DNA of 64,000 bases from assembly GCA_014802175.1 (NCBI GenBank), contig JAAVCU010000018.1, forward strand, positions 71,741 through 135,740, written 5' to 3'. Below, piece by piece: positions 1 through 9,829 of this stretch; position 1 is the first letter of the stretch, and every line of letters begins with the position of its first letter. The position numbers were made by a program, and so were the translations under genes. Under the pieces are notes generated by a model. That model was not told the origin of the DNA. It did no database searches and saw only the letters and a program-made list of their open reading frames with translations. The stretch comes from Bacteroides sp. (lineage in GTDB: Bacteria > Bacteroidota > Bacteroidia > Bacteroidales > Muribaculaceae).

Positions 1-888
1 GATTCTGATTTCATAGAATATATCTATCCTGCCACAAACCATAACTATATGCTCTTCTTTACAGCCAAAGGTAAATGCTATTGGCTTAAAGTTTATGAGA
101 TACCTGAGGGTGCTAAGAATTCAAAGGGTCGCGCCATTCAGAACTTGCTCAACATTGAGCCTGATGATAAGGTAAATGCGTTTATCCGCGTAACCAAGCT
201 TACCGATCCGGAATACAATTCAACTCATAATCTTATTTTCGCCACCAAGAAGGGTGTGATCAAGAAGACTTCTCTTGAGGCATACTCCAGACCGCGAACC
301 GACGGAGTAAAAGCCATCATCATACGAGAAGATGACGATGTTATCCAGGTTAAGCTTACCGACGGAAATTCAGAGGTGATACTTGCTGACAAGGAGGGTC
401 GAGCCATTCGTTTCCACGAAAGCAAAGTTCGAGAAATGGGTCGAGTATCAACGGGAGTAAGAGGTATGACACTTGGTGGTGATGATGATGAGATCATTGG
501 CATGATCACTATGAAGGAGGATTCCACGGATACTGTTATGGTCGTTTCTGAAAACGGTTATGGCAAGCGAACTTCTCTTGAGGATTACAGAATCACTAAC
601 CGAGGCGGTAAGGGTGTCAAGACAATGTCGATTACTGATAAGACAGGATTACTTGTTGCCATCCAGAATGTAAACGATGAAAACGACTTGATGATAATTA
701 ACCAGAGTGGTATTACACTCCGTCTGCCAGTTGATTCCATCCGTGTAATGGGACGTGCCACTCAGGGTGTCAAGTTGATTGATCTCGGAAAACGTGGAGA
801 TAGAATTGCCTCAGTTTGCAAAGTTGATTCTGAACCTGAAGAGGAAGTTGAAGAGGAATTGACTGATGAAGTGAAAGAGGAAGCATAA
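1..888 (+). CDS. gyrA: DNA gyrase subunit A, C-terminal beta-pinwheel part (5' truncated by window)
   Basis: Frame is open from base 1; repeated GyrA-box-like blades (FATKKGVIKKTSLEAYSR, SENGYGKRTSLEDYRITNRGGKGVKT) and acidic C-terminal tail. Confidence 0.95.
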   Translation, partial: DSDFIEYIYPATNHNYMLFFTAKGKCYWLKVYEIPEGAKNSKGRAIQNLLNIEPDDKVNAFIRVTKLTDPEYNSTHNLIFATKKGVIKKTSLEAYSRPRTDGVKAIIIREDDDVIQVKLTDGNSEVILADKEGRAIRFHESKVREMGRVSTGVRGMTLGGDDDEIIGMITMKEDSTDTVMVVSENGYGKRTSLEDYRITNRGGKGVKTMSITDKTGLLVAIQNVNDENDLMIINQSGITLRLPVDSIRVMGRATQGVKLIDLGKRGDRIASVCKVDSEPEEEVEEELTDEVKEEA

Positions 889-914
889 TTTAGAATTTAA
901 CCAATCTACATTAT

Positions 915-2120
915 ATGAAAAAAATTATCACATTAGCGCTTTGCATGGCCTCAGTTGGAGCCATTAGCGCACAGAAATCGGTAGTTGACCAGGCTGCCAA
1001 GCTTTCGGGTAAGAATGCTCAGATTGAGGAGGCCCGCAAGCTGATTCAGGAAGCCGCAGCTAATCCTGAGACTCAGAATGACGCGCGTACATATTACGTT
1101 GCCGGTAAGATTGAATTTGACGCTTTTGACAATTCATTCAAGAAGCAGATGATTGATCCCAATTCTGTAAATCTTGTAGAAATGGGTGGTCAGCTTATCA
1201 ATGGCTACAATCAGTTCATCAAGGCAATGTCACTCGACAGCGTTCCAAATGCCAAGGGAGAAATCAAACCTAAATATTCCAAAGAGATCGCATCGAAGAT
1301 CAGCGGACATTTCAATGATTATTTCAATGCAGGTGGAACTTTCTATAATGAGCAGAAGTTCTATCCTGAGGCTTACGAGGCGTTCATGATCTATGGTGCA
1401 ATGCCGAAACAGCCCTTTGCATCAAAAGAGGTTAAGGCTACCCCTGATTCAGTGGCAAATACTGCATACTTCAATGCAGGTATTTCCGCATGGCAGGGAC
1501 AGCAGCTTGAGGCCGGTGCGAATGCCTTCAAGCAGGCTCGTCTGAACAATTCTGACAATTTCCAGAACTTCATCTATGAGTTGGCTTGCTGGCAGAACCT
1601 CGCTCAGCAGGATTCAACCAAGGTTGATGAGGCTAAAGCTGCTATCTTCGAGATCGCTACAGCCGGTCATGATAAATTCGGTATTTCTCAGCCGATCTTT
1701 ATCAGCAACCTCGTGAACTCGCTTGTGCTCGATGGTCAGCTCGACGCTGCCTTGGCTAAGGTTAATGAAGTTATCGAACAGAATCCCGACAATGCCGCAC
1801 TTTACGGTTTAAGAGGATTCGTAAACGATCGAAAAGAGGATGATGCAGCATCTGTGAATGATTATAGAAAGGCTGTATCGTTCTCAAATACAGATTTCGA
1901 GACTCTCAAGAACGCAGCTAAGAAGATCTTTAAGGTAGGTACACAGAAATGGAATAACATTGAAGGGGCTACACCTGAGCAGCGCAACGAAATCAAGACT
2001 GATTACTTCCAGTATGCCAAGGAAATCGCTAACCGTGCTAAAGCGATGAATGCTGCCGATAGCGATCTTAACTATGTAATCGAGAATATCGATTACGCGC
2101 TTGAGACATTCTTCAACTAA
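915..2120 (+). CDS. Exported tetratricopeptide-repeat protein
   Basis: Signal peptide (MKKIITLALCMASVGAISAQ), TPR-like C-terminal half. Confidence 0.8.
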   Translation: MKKIITLALCMASVGAISAQKSVVDQAAKLSGKNAQIEEARKLIQEAAANPETQNDARTYYVAGKIEFDAFDNSFKKQMIDPNSVNLVEMGGQLINGYNQFIKAMSLDSVPNAKGEIKPKYSKEIASKISGHFNDYFNAGGTFYNEQKFYPEAYEAFMIYGAMPKQPFASKEVKATPDSVANTAYFNAGISAWQGQQLEAGANAFKQARLNNSDNFQNFIYELACWQNLAQQDSTKVDEAKAAIFEIATAGHDKFGISQPIFISNLVNSLVLDGQLDAALAKVNEVIEQNPDNAALYGLRGFVNDRKEDDAASVNDYRKAVSFSNTDFETLKNAAKKIFKVGTQKWNNIEGATPEQRNEIKTDYFQYAKEIANRAKAMNAADSDLNYVIENIDYALETFFN

Positions 2121-2166
2121 TCGACTTTAAACAAGTTAGTTCGATATATAGAATCTCTTAAAATAG

Positions 2167-2208
2167 TGCGCGATTTCAAGCCGAGTCTTGAAGTCGCGCA
2201 TTGTTTTA
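2167..2208 (+). terminator. Rho-independent terminator after the TPR gene
   Basis: TGCGCGATTTCAAG-CCGAGT-CTTGAAGTCGCGCA followed by TTGTTTTA. Confidence 0.85.
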
Positions 2209-2238
2209 TGCAAATAAAATATAAATATCGCAACAATA

Positions 2239-2271
2239 TTGATATTAAAAGAAAAAAAATAGTTAACTTTG
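2239..2271 (+). promoter_or_regulatory. Candidate Bacteroidetes promoter of the mre operon
   Basis: TTG, 22 nt, then TAACTTTG (TAnnTTTG -7 consensus). Confidence 0.55.
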
Positions 2272-2383
2272 CAGTTGAATTAGAAGTGACGACTGTGGGT
2301 AGCTCTAATTAAAGGGTGCGCACAGCCGTGTTTCAGGTTTAATAGAAATTACATTAGTTATTATAAAGTAAAATATTCCGTTA

Positions 2384-3403
2384 ATGGGACTTTTTTCATT
2401 TACACAGGAAATAGCAATGGACTTGGGAACAGCCAATTCCATTATCATTCATAATGACAAGATAGTTGTCGATGAGCCCAGTGTGGTTGCAATTGAGAAT
2501 AAAACTGATAAACTCATTGCAGTTGGAACACCGGCACACATGATGGAAGGTAGGGAATCTCCCGGAATCCGTACTATCCGCCCCTTGCGCGATGGCGTTA
2601 TTGCTGACTTTAACGCAGCAGAGCAGATGATCCGCGGCATGGTAAAGATGGTAGGTTCAAAACGCAGATGGTTCTCCCCTTCTCTGAGAATGGTAGTGTG
2701 CATTCCTTCCGGATCTACAGAAGTTGAAATCCGCGCTGTACGCGATTCAAGTGAACATGCCGGTGGACGCGACGTCTACATGATCTATGAGCCTATGGCT
2801 GCTGCCCTCGGTATCGGTCTTGATGTAGAGGCCCCTGAGGGTAACATGATCGTAGATATAGGTGGAGGTAGCACCGAGATTGCCGTGATCTCTCTTGGAG
2901 GAATTGTCAGCAACAAGAGTATCCGAGTTGCCGGTAATGACCTTACAGCCGACATTCAGGAGCACATGGGTCGCGTTCACAATCTTAAGGTGGGCACCAA
3001 TATGGCTGAGCAGATTAAAATCAATGTAGGGTCAGCCCTTCCCACTTTGGAAAATCCACCGGAACCATTCATCGTCACCGGTCCGAATAAGATGACATCT
3101 CTCCCGATGGAGGTGCCTGTCACTTACGAAGAGATTTCCCATTGCATCGAAAAGTCTATCACGAAGATGGAGGCTGCAATTTTGGCAGCACTTGAGCAGA
3201 CACCACCGGAATTGTATGCTGATATCGTTAAAAATGGTATTTATCTTGCCGGCGGCGGCGCTCTTCTTCGCGGACTCGCAAAACGTTTCACAGATAAGAT
3301 CCGCATAGAGTTCAAGGTAGCCGAGGATCCGTTACACGCTGTAGCAAAAGGAACCGGTGTTGCTCTTAAGAATATTAATCGTTTCAACTTCCTGATCCGC
3401 TAA
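2384..3403 (+). CDS. mreB: Rod shape-determining protein MreB
   Basis: Actin-like motifs AMDLGTANSIIIHNDKIVVDEPSVVA, IVDIGGGSTEIAVISLGGIV, YLAGGGALLRGL. Confidence 0.97.
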   Translation: MGLFSFTQEIAMDLGTANSIIIHNDKIVVDEPSVVAIENKTDKLIAVGTPAHMMEGRESPGIRTIRPLRDGVIADFNAAEQMIRGMVKMVGSKRRWFSPSLRMVVCIPSGSTEVEIRAVRDSSEHAGGRDVYMIYEPMAAALGIGLDVEAPEGNMIVDIGGGSTEIAVISLGGIVSNKSIRVAGNDLTADIQEHMGRVHNLKVGTNMAEQIKINVGSALPTLENPPEPFIVTGPNKMTSLPMEVPVTYEEISHCIEKSITKMEAAILAALEQTPPELYADIVKNGIYLAGGGALLRGLAKRFTDKIRIEFKVAEDPLHAVAKGTGVALKNINRFNFLIR

Positions 3404-3448
3404 TCACGGATCGGGAAGGGAAACGCTCCCCTATTATACCCTGAGAAA

Positions 3449-4303
3449 TTGAGAAATCTTCTTAATTTCATATTGCGTTATTCCACATGGTTTGTTTTTA
3501 CATTCTATGTGGTTGTCAGTATATGCTTGCTGGTTGTTGGTAGCAGGTACCGTCAGTCGGTGTTTCTAACCTCCGCCAATGCTGTCTCAGGAACTCTATA
3601 TAACGGAACATCTCAAGTTACCGGTTATTTCAATCTCAGGTCTATCAACCAGAGTCTGCAGGCGAGTAATGCTCAGTTGCAGAATGAAGTACTGAACCTG
3701 AAAAATGAAATTGCACTGTACAAGATGTTGTTATCCGACACCGCGTCAACATTCCCATCAAAGGACAGGTATGATTACGTTGCCGCATCGGTCATAAATA
3801 ATAATACCCGTCATCCTAAGAATTTTTTTACCATCAACCGCGGAAGCCTTGATGGAATCGAGAGTGGAATGGGTGTGATTGACCAGAGCGGTATAGTTGG
3901 AATTGTGAATGTGGCAGGTCCCCACATGTCAAGGGTTATTTCTCTGCTAAATGAGACCCAGCACTTTTCAGTTAAGATAAAGGATACATCTTTTGTAGGT
4001 TCACTTAATTGGAAAGGATCTGATGCGACTATTGCATATCTGGAGGAAGTACCACGTCACGCTTTGTATAATGTGGGGGATACAGTTGTAACAAGTGGCT
4101 ACTCCACTACTTTCCCGGAGGGAATACCGGTGGGTACGATAATGCACAGAGTAAGAAGTCAGGATGATAGTTTCTTTACGTTCAAAGTTAAGCTACTTCC
4201 GGATTTCAGATCCTTGAGCACCGTGCGTGTGATTAAGGATATATATAAAGAGGAGATCGACTCTTTATCGAATTTTGACGCATTAATTAATGATTCAGAG
4301 TGA
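3449..4303 (+). CDS. mreC: Rod shape-determining protein MreC
   Basis: N-terminal TM, coiled coil, MreC beta domain (GSLDGIESGMGVIDQSGIVGIV); position after mreB. Confidence 0.95.
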   Translation: MRNLLNFILRYSTWFVFTFYVVVSICLLVVGSRYRQSVFLTSANAVSGTLYNGTSQVTGYFNLRSINQSLQASNAQLQNEVLNLKNEIALYKMLLSDTASTFPSKDRYDYVAASVINNNTRHPKNFFTINRGSLDGIESGMGVIDQSGIVGIVNVAGPHMSRVISLLNETQHFSVKIKDTSFVGSLNWKGSDATIAYLEEVPRHALYNVGDTVVTSGYSTTFPEGIPVGTIMHRVRSQDDSFFTFKVKLLPDFRSLSTVRVIKDIYKEEIDSLSNFDALINDSE

Positions 4304-4809
4304 TGAGTAAAGCTATCTTACAGAATTTTATAATACTTGTAGTGCTTCTGCTCGCGCAGGTGTTGATTTGCAATCATATATTGCTTTTCAATGTCGCCAC
4401 TCTGTTCATATTCATTTATGTGATAATACATCTGCCAATAAGTCTTGGCACTGGATGGCTATTGACCTGGGCATTCCTGAGCGGTTTGACGGTAGATGTA
4501 TTTTCTGACACATTAGGTGTAAACGCACTGGCGTGCACCATTCTTGCTATTTTAAAACGCCCTGTTTTTTTTGCTTATATCCCGAAAGATGATCGCACCA
4601 AAGAGATAAATCCGTCAATTTCAGAATTGGGGATTTCCATTTATGCAAAATATCTGCTTACTATGGTGGTGGCTTATTGTGTTCTCGTTTTTGCAATAGA
4701 ATATATGAGCATTACGGATATTAAGGAGATTGCGCTAATGAGTTTAAGCAGCGCGGTGTTTACATTTCTTATATTGTTGGGTCTTGATAGCCTGATAGGT
4801 AATAAGTAA
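4300..4809 (+). CDS. mreD: Rod shape-determining protein MreD
   Basis: Multi-TM, synteny mreB-mreC-mreD; 4-nt overlap with mreC. Confidence 0.88.
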   Translation: MMSKAILQNFIILVVLLLAQVLICNHILLFNVATLFIFIYVIIHLPISLGTGWLLTWAFLSGLTVDVFSDTLGVNALACTILAILKRPVFFAYIPKDDRTKEINPSISELGISIYAKYLLTMVVAYCVLVFAIEYMSITDIKEIALMSLSSAVFTFLILLGLDSLIGNK

Positions 4810-6662
4810 TGAGAAAAGATTACAATTTAGAAAAAAGAAAATATATAATAGGCGGATTTATCACCGTTGTGGTGATAATCTATCTTATACGTCTCTTTTC
4901 GTTACAGGTTGGTGATGACAAATACAAAGAGAGCGCGGAGAGTAACGCTTTTATAAAGAAAGTGATCTATCCGGCCCGCGGACTTATGTATGATAGAAAT
5001 GGCAAACTTGTTGTGTTTAACAAGCCCGCCTACGATGTCATGATTATTCCCAAAGATGTGAAAGAGTTTGATACAGTGGCTCTGTGTTCGGCGCTGGAAA
5101 TAACTAAAGATGAACTGATGGATCGCTGGGCAGAGATGAAGAATCCCAGAAAGAATCCGGGATATTCAGCCTACACTCCCCAGAAACTTATTTCGCATCT
5201 TTCGCAAGAAAGTTACGGCCGACTTCAGGAAAAGCTCTATCTTTTCCCAGGTTTCTTCATTCAGAAACGCGCTGTGAGAGAATATGCATATCACACGGCT
5301 GGCAATGTGCTGGGTAACATACGCGAGGTTTCGGCTACTGATATAGAGAACGATCGCTATTATCGCCGGGGAGATTACACAGGCGACCTTGGCATAGAGA
5401 AGAGCTATGAAAATGCGTTGCGTGGATCTAAGGGAATGGAGATACTGATGAAGGATGCTCTCGGCAGGGTTAAGGGAAGATATGAAGATGGGATACACGA
5501 TGTGGCTCCAAAATCGGGTCACAATCTGACGCTATCAATCGACATCGATCTTCAGGAATATGGAGAGAAACTGATGAGAGGTAAGATTGGTGCGATCGTT
5601 GCTATTGAACCCTCTACCGGCGAGATTCTTGCTCTTGTCTCTTCTCCAAGTTATGACCCCTCTCTTCTTGTAGGTAAAGAACGAGGGAAAAATTATAGCG
5701 AACTTGTAAAGGATCATTACAAACCGCTTTACGACAGAGCGCTTCAAGGAGCCTATCCTCCCGGCTCAACATTCAAGCCCACGCAAGGTCTCATATTTTT
5801 GCAGGAAGGAATCGTGAATTTGTCTACTATGTATCCATGCTATCATGGTTATGTGAACGGTTTGCGAGTCGGATGCCATGGTCACGCCTCTCCTATCAGC
5901 TTAAAACCGGCATTGCAGACTTCTTGTAACGCATATTTCTGCTGGGGATTCAAGAATATGATTGATAAACGCGGCACCAAAGCCACTGATCAGTTTGAGA
6001 AGTGGAAAAACTATCTTGTTGAAATGGGTTACGGTTATCGTCTGGGCGTAGACCTTCCATCAGAGAGCAGAGGCTTCCTTCCCAACTCAGAATATTACAG
6101 TAAATCTTTCAGAGGAAGAAACTGGAGTGGTAACACTATCATATCCGTTTCCATTGGTCAGGGAGAGGTTCTTGCCACTCCACTTCAGATAGCCAACTTA
6201 TGTGCTACCATCGCTAACCGTGGATATTTCTACACACCGCATGTGGTTAAAGAGATTGCCGACAGTGTTATTGATCCCAAGTTCAAAGAGAAACACCAAC
6301 CTCATATCAAGAAGGAATATTATGAGGATATAGCTGAAGGGATGCGTATGGCAGTGCTTGGCGGTACTTGTCGTGGTGCGAATCTTCCAGGGATCGAGGT
6401 TTGTGGAAAGACCGGAACTGCCCAGAATCCGCATGGTAAAGACCATTCTGCTTTCATCGGGTTTGCTCCATATCATAATCCGAAGATTGCAGTGGCTGTC
6501 TATGTCGAAAATGCCGGATTCGGTGCGGCCTATGGTGTGCCAATCGGCAGTCTGATCATAGAGAAATATCTTAATGGTGAAATCTCTGCCGCGCGCAAGG
6601 GAGTGGAAGAGAAAATGATGAACTCTAACACTATAATTTCAAGTGGAGTCAAAAAACATTGA
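4809..6662 (+). CDS. mrdA: Penicillin-binding protein 2 (peptidoglycan D,D-transpeptidase)
   Basis: PBP dimerisation domain, SxxK in GAYPPGSTFKPTQG, KTG in VCGKTGTAQNPHGKDHSAF. Confidence 0.95.
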   Translation: MRKDYNLEKRKYIIGGFITVVVIIYLIRLFSLQVGDDKYKESAESNAFIKKVIYPARGLMYDRNGKLVVFNKPAYDVMIIPKDVKEFDTVALCSALEITKDELMDRWAEMKNPRKNPGYSAYTPQKLISHLSQESYGRLQEKLYLFPGFFIQKRAVREYAYHTAGNVLGNIREVSATDIENDRYYRRGDYTGDLGIEKSYENALRGSKGMEILMKDALGRVKGRYEDGIHDVAPKSGHNLTLSIDIDLQEYGEKLMRGKIGAIVAIEPSTGEILALVSSPSYDPSLLVGKERGKNYSELVKDHYKPLYDRALQGAYPPGSTFKPTQGLIFLQEGIVNLSTMYPCYHGYVNGLRVGCHGHASPISLKPALQTSCNAYFCWGFKNMIDKRGTKATDQFEKWKNYLVEMGYGYRLGVDLPSESRGFLPNSEYYSKSFRGRNWSGNTIISVSIGQGEVLATPLQIANLCATIANRGYFYTPHVVKEIADSVIDPKFKEKHQPHIKKEYYEDIAEGMRMAVLGGTCRGANLPGIEVCGKTGTAQNPHGKDHSAFIGFAPYHNPKIAVAVYVENAGFGAAYGVPIGSLIIEKYLNGEISAARKGVEEKMMNSNTIISSGVKKH

Positions 6663-8112
6663 AACAGGAGCATCGGTATTCAAGTCTCTGGACTGGATTA
6701 CGATTATTTTATACCTACTATTGGTTGGTATGGGTGCGGTAAGCATTTATGCCGCCAGTTATGATTTCGATAATGCTTCACTATTCGACTTATCGGAATT
6801 TTCCGGTAAGCAGATAATGTGGATCGGTCTCTCTTTAATATTGGGAGTGGTGATCCTTCTGCTTGATTACAGGCTCTACAAGATATATGCGTATCTGATA
6901 TATGGTGTTGTAGCACTGATATTGCTTTTAACCATATTTATTGCCCCTAATATTCAAGGTTCACACTCATGGCTTGTGTTTGGTCCGGTAAGTTTGCAAC
7001 CGGCTGAATTTGGTAAATTTGCAACCGCCTTGGCACTGGCCAAGCTTTTCGATTCATATAATTTCTCCCTTAATGCGAAGATAAGCAACTATTTCCGCGC
7101 ACTTATCATTATATTCATACCTATTATCCTGATCCTTCTCCAGAATGAGACAGGAAGTGCCTTGGTTTATGTATCATTGATTTTTGTGTTATATAGAGAA
7201 GGGATGAGTGGCTTAGTGTTATTCTCCATTTTCTGCGCTGTAACATTCTTTGTAGTTGCTGTCAAGTTCACTGAATACACGCTTATAGGGATGCCTGTAG
7301 GTGAATTTTCAGTTTTCGTAATGATTCTTCTCATTTATTCCATGATGTTGCTGTTTTATTGCAAAGATCTGATAATTGCGCGCAATGTAATATTGGGCTT
7401 TGTCATATCTGGTATTACCGTTGCAATATTGGCAATATGTGGAGTAAATGTAAACGGACTCGCATATTTTATATCGATACTCGCAATCGCTATTATATAT
7501 ACGGTTCTGGCAATGTTCCATCACAACATCAGCCGCTTCCTGATCTCTATTAGTTTTGCGGTAGTGTCCGTGCTCTTCCTATTCTCGGTAAACTATGTTT
7601 TCGGAAACGTGCTCCAGCCTCATCAGCAAATGCGAATTAAAGTAGCCTTGGGAATTGAGGAGAATATCATGGGCGCCGGATATAATGTTAATCAGTCCAA
7701 AATTGCTATAGGTTCAGGTGGCCTTTCCGGGAAAGGTTTTTTAAATGGAACGCAGACGAAGCTTAAATATGTTCCGGAGCAACACACTGACTTCATTTTC
7801 TGTACAATTGGGGAGGAAGAGGGTTTCATCGGCGCGTCAACAGTGCTTATTCTTTATCTCGCTTTAATACTGCGAATCATACATATTGCAGAACGACAAC
7901 GCACCCCTTTTGAACGAGTATATGCCTATTGCGTCATATCGATTTTGATATTTCATGTAGCAATTAATGTCGGAATGGTTATAGGATTATGTCCCGTAAT
8001 CGGTATCCCTCTCCCCTTCTTCAGTTATGGTGGCTCATCTCTATGGGGATTCACAATATTGCTATTTATATTGTTGAGGCTTGATGCCTCGCGTAAAGAA
8101 CGGCGTGACTAA
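6643..8112 (+). CDS. rodA: SEDS peptidoglycan polymerase RodA
   Basis: SEDS signature region (GLCPVIGIPLPFFSYGGSSLWGF), multi-TM, synteny with PBP2. Confidence 0.95.
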   Translation: MESKNIETGASVFKSLDWITIILYLLLVGMGAVSIYAASYDFDNASLFDLSEFSGKQIMWIGLSLILGVVILLLDYRLYKIYAYLIYGVVALILLLTIFIAPNIQGSHSWLVFGPVSLQPAEFGKFATALALAKLFDSYNFSLNAKISNYFRALIIIFIPIILILLQNETGSALVYVSLIFVLYREGMSGLVLFSIFCAVTFFVVAVKFTEYTLIGMPVGEFSVFVMILLIYSMMLLFYCKDLIIARNVILGFVISGITVAILAICGVNVNGLAYFISILAIAIIYTVLAMFHHNISRFLISISFAVVSVLFLFSVNYVFGNVLQPHQQMRIKVALGIEENIMGAGYNVNQSKIAIGSGGLSGKGFLNGTQTKLKYVPEQHTDFIFCTIGEEEGFIGASTVLILYLALILRIIHIAERQRTPFERVYAYCVISILIFHVAINVGMVIGLCPVIGIPLPFFSYGGSSLWGFTILLFILLRLDASRKERRD

Positions 8113-8129
8113 TCATTATAAAATTAAGG

Positions 8130-8162
8130 AAGGCGAAATACAGTTGTGATGTATTCCGCCTT
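8130..8162. terminator. Bidirectional terminator between convergent rodA and malic enzyme genes
   Basis: AAGGCGAAATACA...TGTATTCCGCCTT hairpin with flanking T/A runs. Confidence 0.75.
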
Positions 8163-8199
8163 TTCTATTTTTAGATTGGATAGATCCTTTAAACTATTC

Positions 8200-9498
8200 C
8201 TAACCTAATCTTACTCTTGCCATTCTCTGCTTAAGCTCTTCATCGTAAGCTGTCCAGTCCGTGATTATGCGTTTGGCAACACCGGATTCGATTGCAGCTT
8301 TTGCAACTGCAGGCGAAACGCGATAAAGCAATCTTTTGTCAAACGGTTTCGGCAAAATGTAATCTCTGCCGAATGTAAAGTCCTCACCATTGTACGCCTG
8401 TTTAACATCTTCTGGCACTTCCTCTCTTGCGAGAGCAGCGATGGCATGACAAGCAGCAAGTTTCATCTCTTCATTGATTGTGCTTGCTCGGCTGTCGAGT
8501 GCGCCACGGAATATATACGGGAATCCTAACACGTTGTTGACTTGATTTGGATAATCGCTGCGGCCTGTAGCGATCACTATATCGTCAAGTGTGGCTTTGG
8601 CAACGTCGTAAGCAATCTCAGGATTAGGATTGGCAAGTGCAAATACAATTGGACGCGGAGCCATGCTGAGCAACATCTCCGGAGTTAACACATTTGCAAC
8701 GCTTAATCCTAAGAAGACGTCGGCGCCTACCAAGGCTTCGGTAAGTGTGTGAAGGTCTCGTGAGGTTGCAAACTCCCTTTTCTGAGGATTGATATCTGAG
8801 CGGTCTTCGCGGATAACACCCTTGGAATCGCACATGACTATATTTTCACGCCTTACTCCCAAATCAAGGTAAAGTCTCGCGCAACTGATTGCAGCCGAAC
8901 CTGCTCCGTTTATCACGAGCTTTATTTCATCAGCCTTCTTGTTCTGGATTTCGAGCGCATTAATTAATGCTGCACCGGAAATGATGGCTGTGCCGTGCTG
9001 GTCATCGTGCATGATCGGAATGTTGCATTCCTCTTTCAATCTTGTTTCGATTTTGAAACATTCAGGAGCCTTTATATCTTCAAGATTAATGCCACCGAAT
9101 GTAGGACTGATTGCTTTTACAATATCAACCATTTTGTCCGGATCCTTTTCATCGACCTCGATATCGAAAGAATCAATCCCCGCAAAGATCTTGAAAAGTA
9201 ATGCCTTCCCTTCCATAACAGGTTTTCCGGCTATAGCTCCGATATCGCCCAAGCCTAAAACAGCTGTTCCGTTCGAGACGACAGCCACGATATTACCTTT
9301 ATCAGTATATTTATATGCCAGATCATTCTCTTTCTGAATTTCAAGACATGGAAATGCTACTCCGGGAGAATAAGCAAGAGAGAGATCATGCTGGTCCGAA
9401 TATGGTTTAGTTGGAAGAACTTCTATTTTACCGGGAGTCCAACTTGAATGATATTCAAGAGCTTCCTTTTCTAAAGTTTTATTTTTGATATCAGACAT
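8200..9498 (-). CDS. NAD(P)-dependent malic enzyme (malate dehydrogenase, decarboxylating)
   Basis: Malic enzyme motifs ([54 protein letters not shown]). Confidence 0.92.
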   Translation of the reverse strand: MSDIKNKTLEKEALEYHSSWTPGKIEVLPTKPYSDQHDLSLAYSPGVAFPCLEIQKENDLAYKYTDKGNIVAVVSNGTAVLGLGDIGAIAGKPVMEGKALLFKIFAGIDSFDIEVDEKDPDKMVDIVKAISPTFGGINLEDIKAPECFKIETRLKEECNIPIMHDDQHGTAIISGAALINALEIQNKKADEIKLVINGAGSAAISCARLYLDLGVRRENIVMCDSKGVIREDRSDINPQKREFATSRDLHTLTEALVGADVFLGLSVANVLTPEMLLSMAPRPIVFALANPNPEIAYDVAKATLDDIVIATGRSDYPNQVNNVLGFPYIFRGALDSRASTINEEMKLAACHAIAALAREEVPEDVKQAYNGEDFTFGRDYILPKPFDKRLLYRVSPAVAKAAIESGVAKRIITDWTAYDEELKQRMARVRLG

Positions 9499-9768
9499 TT
9501 TGGTATAGGTTTAAACTAAGAATCGATAATCATTATTTATCTTTAATAACAAACTTTTAACTCTAAAGTTTTGATAAAAACGCTATTGCGTATATATATT
9601 GCAATTACTGAGTGAAAAATTGTACAACGTATTCTATTTTAGAAAGTATAAAATTATTAAAGTTGTCCAAAACATTTTATAACACAATGAATATCAATAT
9701 TATAAAATTTTGTAACCATTAAAATGTTTTCCAAAATGAAAATTGTTGATAATTTTAACGTTTAAAAT

Positions 9769-9799
9769 TTGGTCGGCTCATTTTATAATTCTACCTTTG
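9769..9799 (+). promoter_or_regulatory. Candidate nrdD promoter
   Basis: TTG, 20 nt, TACCTTTG; matches Bacteroidetes -33/-7 spacing, about 30 bp upstream of nrdD. Confidence 0.65.
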
Positions 9800-9829
9800 C
9801 GAAGTCAATTAAAACGCCAATAATTTCAC

